Shown here piece by piece: positions 59,838-61,079 of a stretch of DNA of 61,079 nt (positions are counted from its first letter, which is position 1; each line of letters opens with the position of its first letter). The notes below the pieces were generated by a model. The model worked only from the letters and a program-made list of their open reading frames with translations, was not told where the DNA came from and did not search any database. Where the stretch lies: NCBI GenBank assembly GCA_937928795.1, contig CALFWB010000023.1, positions 1 through 61,079 on the forward strand. The letters run 5' to 3'. Made by a program: the position numbers and the translations under genes. Source of the stretch: an uncultured Anaerolineales bacterium. GTDB lineage: Bacteria > Chloroflexota > Anaerolineae > Anaerolineales > UBA4823.

Positions 59838-60137
59838 GAGCGGATTTCCGTAACATGGGCTTCAGCCCGTGTCTTATCCCCACAAGCTAAAGCTTATGTT
59901 ACTGCACGAGCTGAAGCTTATGCTACGCCCGATAAGCTGCACCGAGCGGATTTCCGTAACATGGGCTTCAGCCCGTCTCTTATCCCCACAAGCTAAAGCT
60001 TATGTTACTGCACAAGCTGATGCTTATGCTACGCCCGATAAGCTGCACCGAGCGGATTTCCGTAACATGGGCTTCAGCCCGTCCCTCATTCCCACAAGCT
60101 AAAGCTTATGTTACTGGACAAGCTGAAGCTTAGGTTG
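59838..60137. repeat. 106-bp tandem repeat, about 2.8 copies
   Basis: Units start with GAGCGGATTTCCGTAACATG at 59838, 59944 and 60050. Each contains a hairpin GGGCT-tc-AGCCC, an AAGCTAAAGCTT palindrome and repeated AAGCTGAAGCTTATG-like parts. Copies differ by a few bases (CACGAGCTGA, CACAAGCTGA and GACAAGCTGA variants). Confidence 0.9.
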
Positions 60138-60381
60138 CGCTGCCTTGAACTCGGAACCGCATTTGCCTCAATTTTCCAGATCGGATGGCTGAAACTGCCG
60201 TTTTGGGCTCTAAACCAATCGCTGCTTGCCCTACCGGTGCGCAAATCTGTGGTTTGTGCTTGGCAAGTTGAAGACTTGTTCCACGATCGCCGGTAATTAG
60301 CCTGGCGTTCACGTCTAACTTTAGAATTACTGCGCTCGAAGGCGCCCGTCAAGGTGAAAGGCTTATCCCGAACTCAAATCC

Positions 60382-60888
60382 TTAAGACGCATCCATGATT
60401 TGGCGATCCATTCTCTGCAGAGCGAGGCGGACCAGCGAGAGCGCGTCTGCCGAAGGACAATAAAACAGGTGCGCAACACAGCGGCAATCGCTTGAGCCGA
60501 AGCCGCGATAAGGGCAAGATAATTGATTTAGTTTTGCCAGCTCGGCTGCCCATTGACATTCGCTGTGCCATTCGCTTTGCTGCCAATCGTTGTTCGACTC
60601 GTTGTGCTGTCTGTCCTCGGTGAACCAAATCTCTTGCAGTTGGGCAACGGAGCGGAGATAGTCGATATGCCAATGGAGTTTTTGCGGCTTGAGGTGATGT
60701 TTTAGCCGCCCAGCCAGTCCGCCAGCGCCACAAGCGCTGCCCACATAGAGATAATAGCCGGCTTGGAAAGCGAACTCCCCCAACTTGCCCACTCGGAGAA
60801 CCTGTGGCGCCGCCAGCCAGAGTACTAGAATGTAGCTGCCCTTAGCGCGCGGGAAGGAAAACTCGGCGAAATTCCGCAAATAGCTCAT
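60382..60888 (-). CDS. GIY-YIG-like DUF123 protein
   Basis: The first roughly 100 residues match the DUF123/GIY-YIG family: GSYILVLWLAAP, LRVGKLGEFAFQAGYYLYVG, SACGAGGLAGRLKHHL and HWHIDYLRS. The C-terminus has CPYRGFGSSDCRCVAHLFYC, typical of these proteins and perhaps metal-binding. The total of 168 residues is normal. Nuclease activity is suggested by the fold but not established for the family. It starts 47 bp after the end of the FmdE-like gene on the same strand. Confidence 0.85.
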   Translation of the reverse strand: MSYLRNFAEFSFPRAKGSYILVLWLAAPQVLRVGKLGEFAFQAGYYLYVGSACGAGGLAGRLKHHLKPQKLHWHIDYLRSVAQLQEIWFTEDRQHNESNNDWQQSEWHSECQWAAELAKLNQLSCPYRGFGSSDCRCVAHLFYCPSADALSLVRLALQRMDRQIMDAS

Positions 60889-60935
60889 TGAATCACTACA
60901 TGATGGGATTCAAACTTTGCCGCAAAGCCCTCTCT

Positions 60936-61079
60936 TCATCGCTCGCTAAGGTATTGGCTTTCCATGTCCACGTCGGCTGCCGAGATGGAAAGCGCTGTGA
61001 AGGCAAATGGGGCAGGCTGCTGATAATACGCTTGCCCGGCGCAAGCTCGGCACAGCACTTGCTCGCCAATCCTCACTTC
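60936..61079 (-). CDS. C-terminal end of an FmdE-like protein (cut by the window edge)
   Basis: The minus strand is open from the window edge to a TGA at 60936 and gives 48 residues starting EVRIGEQVLCRACAGQAYYQ. The CRACAG-AYY pattern is the second half of the treble-clef zinc motif at the C-terminus of FmdE-family proteins (formylmethanofuran dehydrogenase subunit E-like, often linked to molybdenum enzymes). The start and main domain lie outside the window, so the call is tentative. Confidence 0.5.
   Translation of the reverse strand, partial: EVRIGEQVLCRACAGQAYYQQPAPFAFTALSISAADVDMESQYLSER

Larger units (their letters stand above)
59654..60381. other. Intergenic region with tandem repeat and palindromes
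   Basis: It holds two small palindromes near 59800-59821, about 2.8 copies of a 106-bp repeat (59838-60137), and from 60138 to 60381 nothing recognisable. Short open frames in the array are by-products of the repeat. Confidence 0.65.

Noticed and set aside
59838..60137. CRISPR array
   Set aside because: The unit is a 106-bp tandem repeat without unique spacers, and no cas genes are nearby.
1..61079. tRNA, rRNA or transposase genes
   Set aside because: Intergenic gaps were scanned by eye for T-loop-like motifs and for DDE or HUH motifs in frames; none were convincing.

Overview
The window reads as a chromosomal segment of an anaerobic or facultatively anaerobic Chloroflexota bacterium, most likely an Anaerolineae-type organism. 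This is an inference from gene content: Thr/Pro-rich linkers on exported proteins, a glycogen cluster with GH57 and GH13 enzymes, a group 3b-type [NiFe] hydrogenase, a VorB-type 2-oxoacid:ferredoxin oxidoreductase, and many short dispersed palindromic repeats. GC is roughly half, except in one clearly GC-rich gene at 15804-18116.

Left part (1-15.3 kb). After a repeat-rich edge, malQ, glgC and glgA (minus strand) form a tightly packed glycogen operon. A GH57 enzyme lies divergently, and its stop codon is one base from the stop of a convergent 1147-residue GH13 protein. The GH13 gene ends a long minus-strand run that begins with a 2-oxoacid dehydrogenase (pdhA, pdhB, pdhC) and continues through a hypothetical protein, a HAD phosphatase and a CDF metal exporter.

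Accessory stretch (15.3-21.2 kb). This holds dispersed repeats, a GC-rich STAND/NB-ARC ATPase with a short TPR tail, gene remnants including a dapA-like N-terminal fragment, and a large membrane-anchored extracellular protein.

Redox and signalling locus (21.3-40.1 kb, all minus strand, 19 genes). In transcription order: group 3b [NiFe] hydrogenase hydB-hydG-hydD-hydA, its maturation protease, a receiver-only response regulator, a GAF histidine kinase, NuoE, a small [2Fe-2S] protein, NuoF with an extra ferredoxin domain, a NuoG-headed Cys-type formate dehydrogenase, a ferritin-like protein, a second receiver, a second NuoE/NuoF pair, a third receiver, a stand-alone ACT protein, a Cache-type histidine kinase and a REC-histidine kinase fusion. 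Spacing is tight, several junctions overlap, and no signalling protein carries a DNA-binding output domain. A CRP/FNR-like operator sits about 42 bp upstream of the predicted start of the hyd transcript. The locus probably couples H2/NAD(P)H and formate/NAD(H) chemistry to a local phosphorelay. It is the most interesting object in the window.

Right part (40.2-61 kb). A heterodimeric ABC exporter with its MarR regulator comes first, then a repeat-rich gap, a tandem universal stress protein, a CDP-alcohol phosphotransferase-like membrane protein, an EEP phosphatase/nuclease, a thioredoxin-reductase-like flavoprotein lacking the CxxC motif, malic enzyme, a two-domain rhodanese, an orphan solute-binding lipoprotein, a four-gene 2-oxoacid:ferredoxin oxidoreductase operon closed by a clear intrinsic terminator, a GerMN-like lipoprotein, a P1B-type metal ATPase with a CSC membrane motif, a 106-bp tandem repeat, a GIY-YIG/DUF123 protein and the C-terminal end of an FmdE-like protein cut by the window edge.

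Four classes of dispersed or tandem repeat recur in the intergenic gaps. The best defined is a 78-bp element with about 19-bp terminal inverted repeats (three full copies and one deleted copy). No rRNA, tRNA, CRISPR array or transposase gene was seen.
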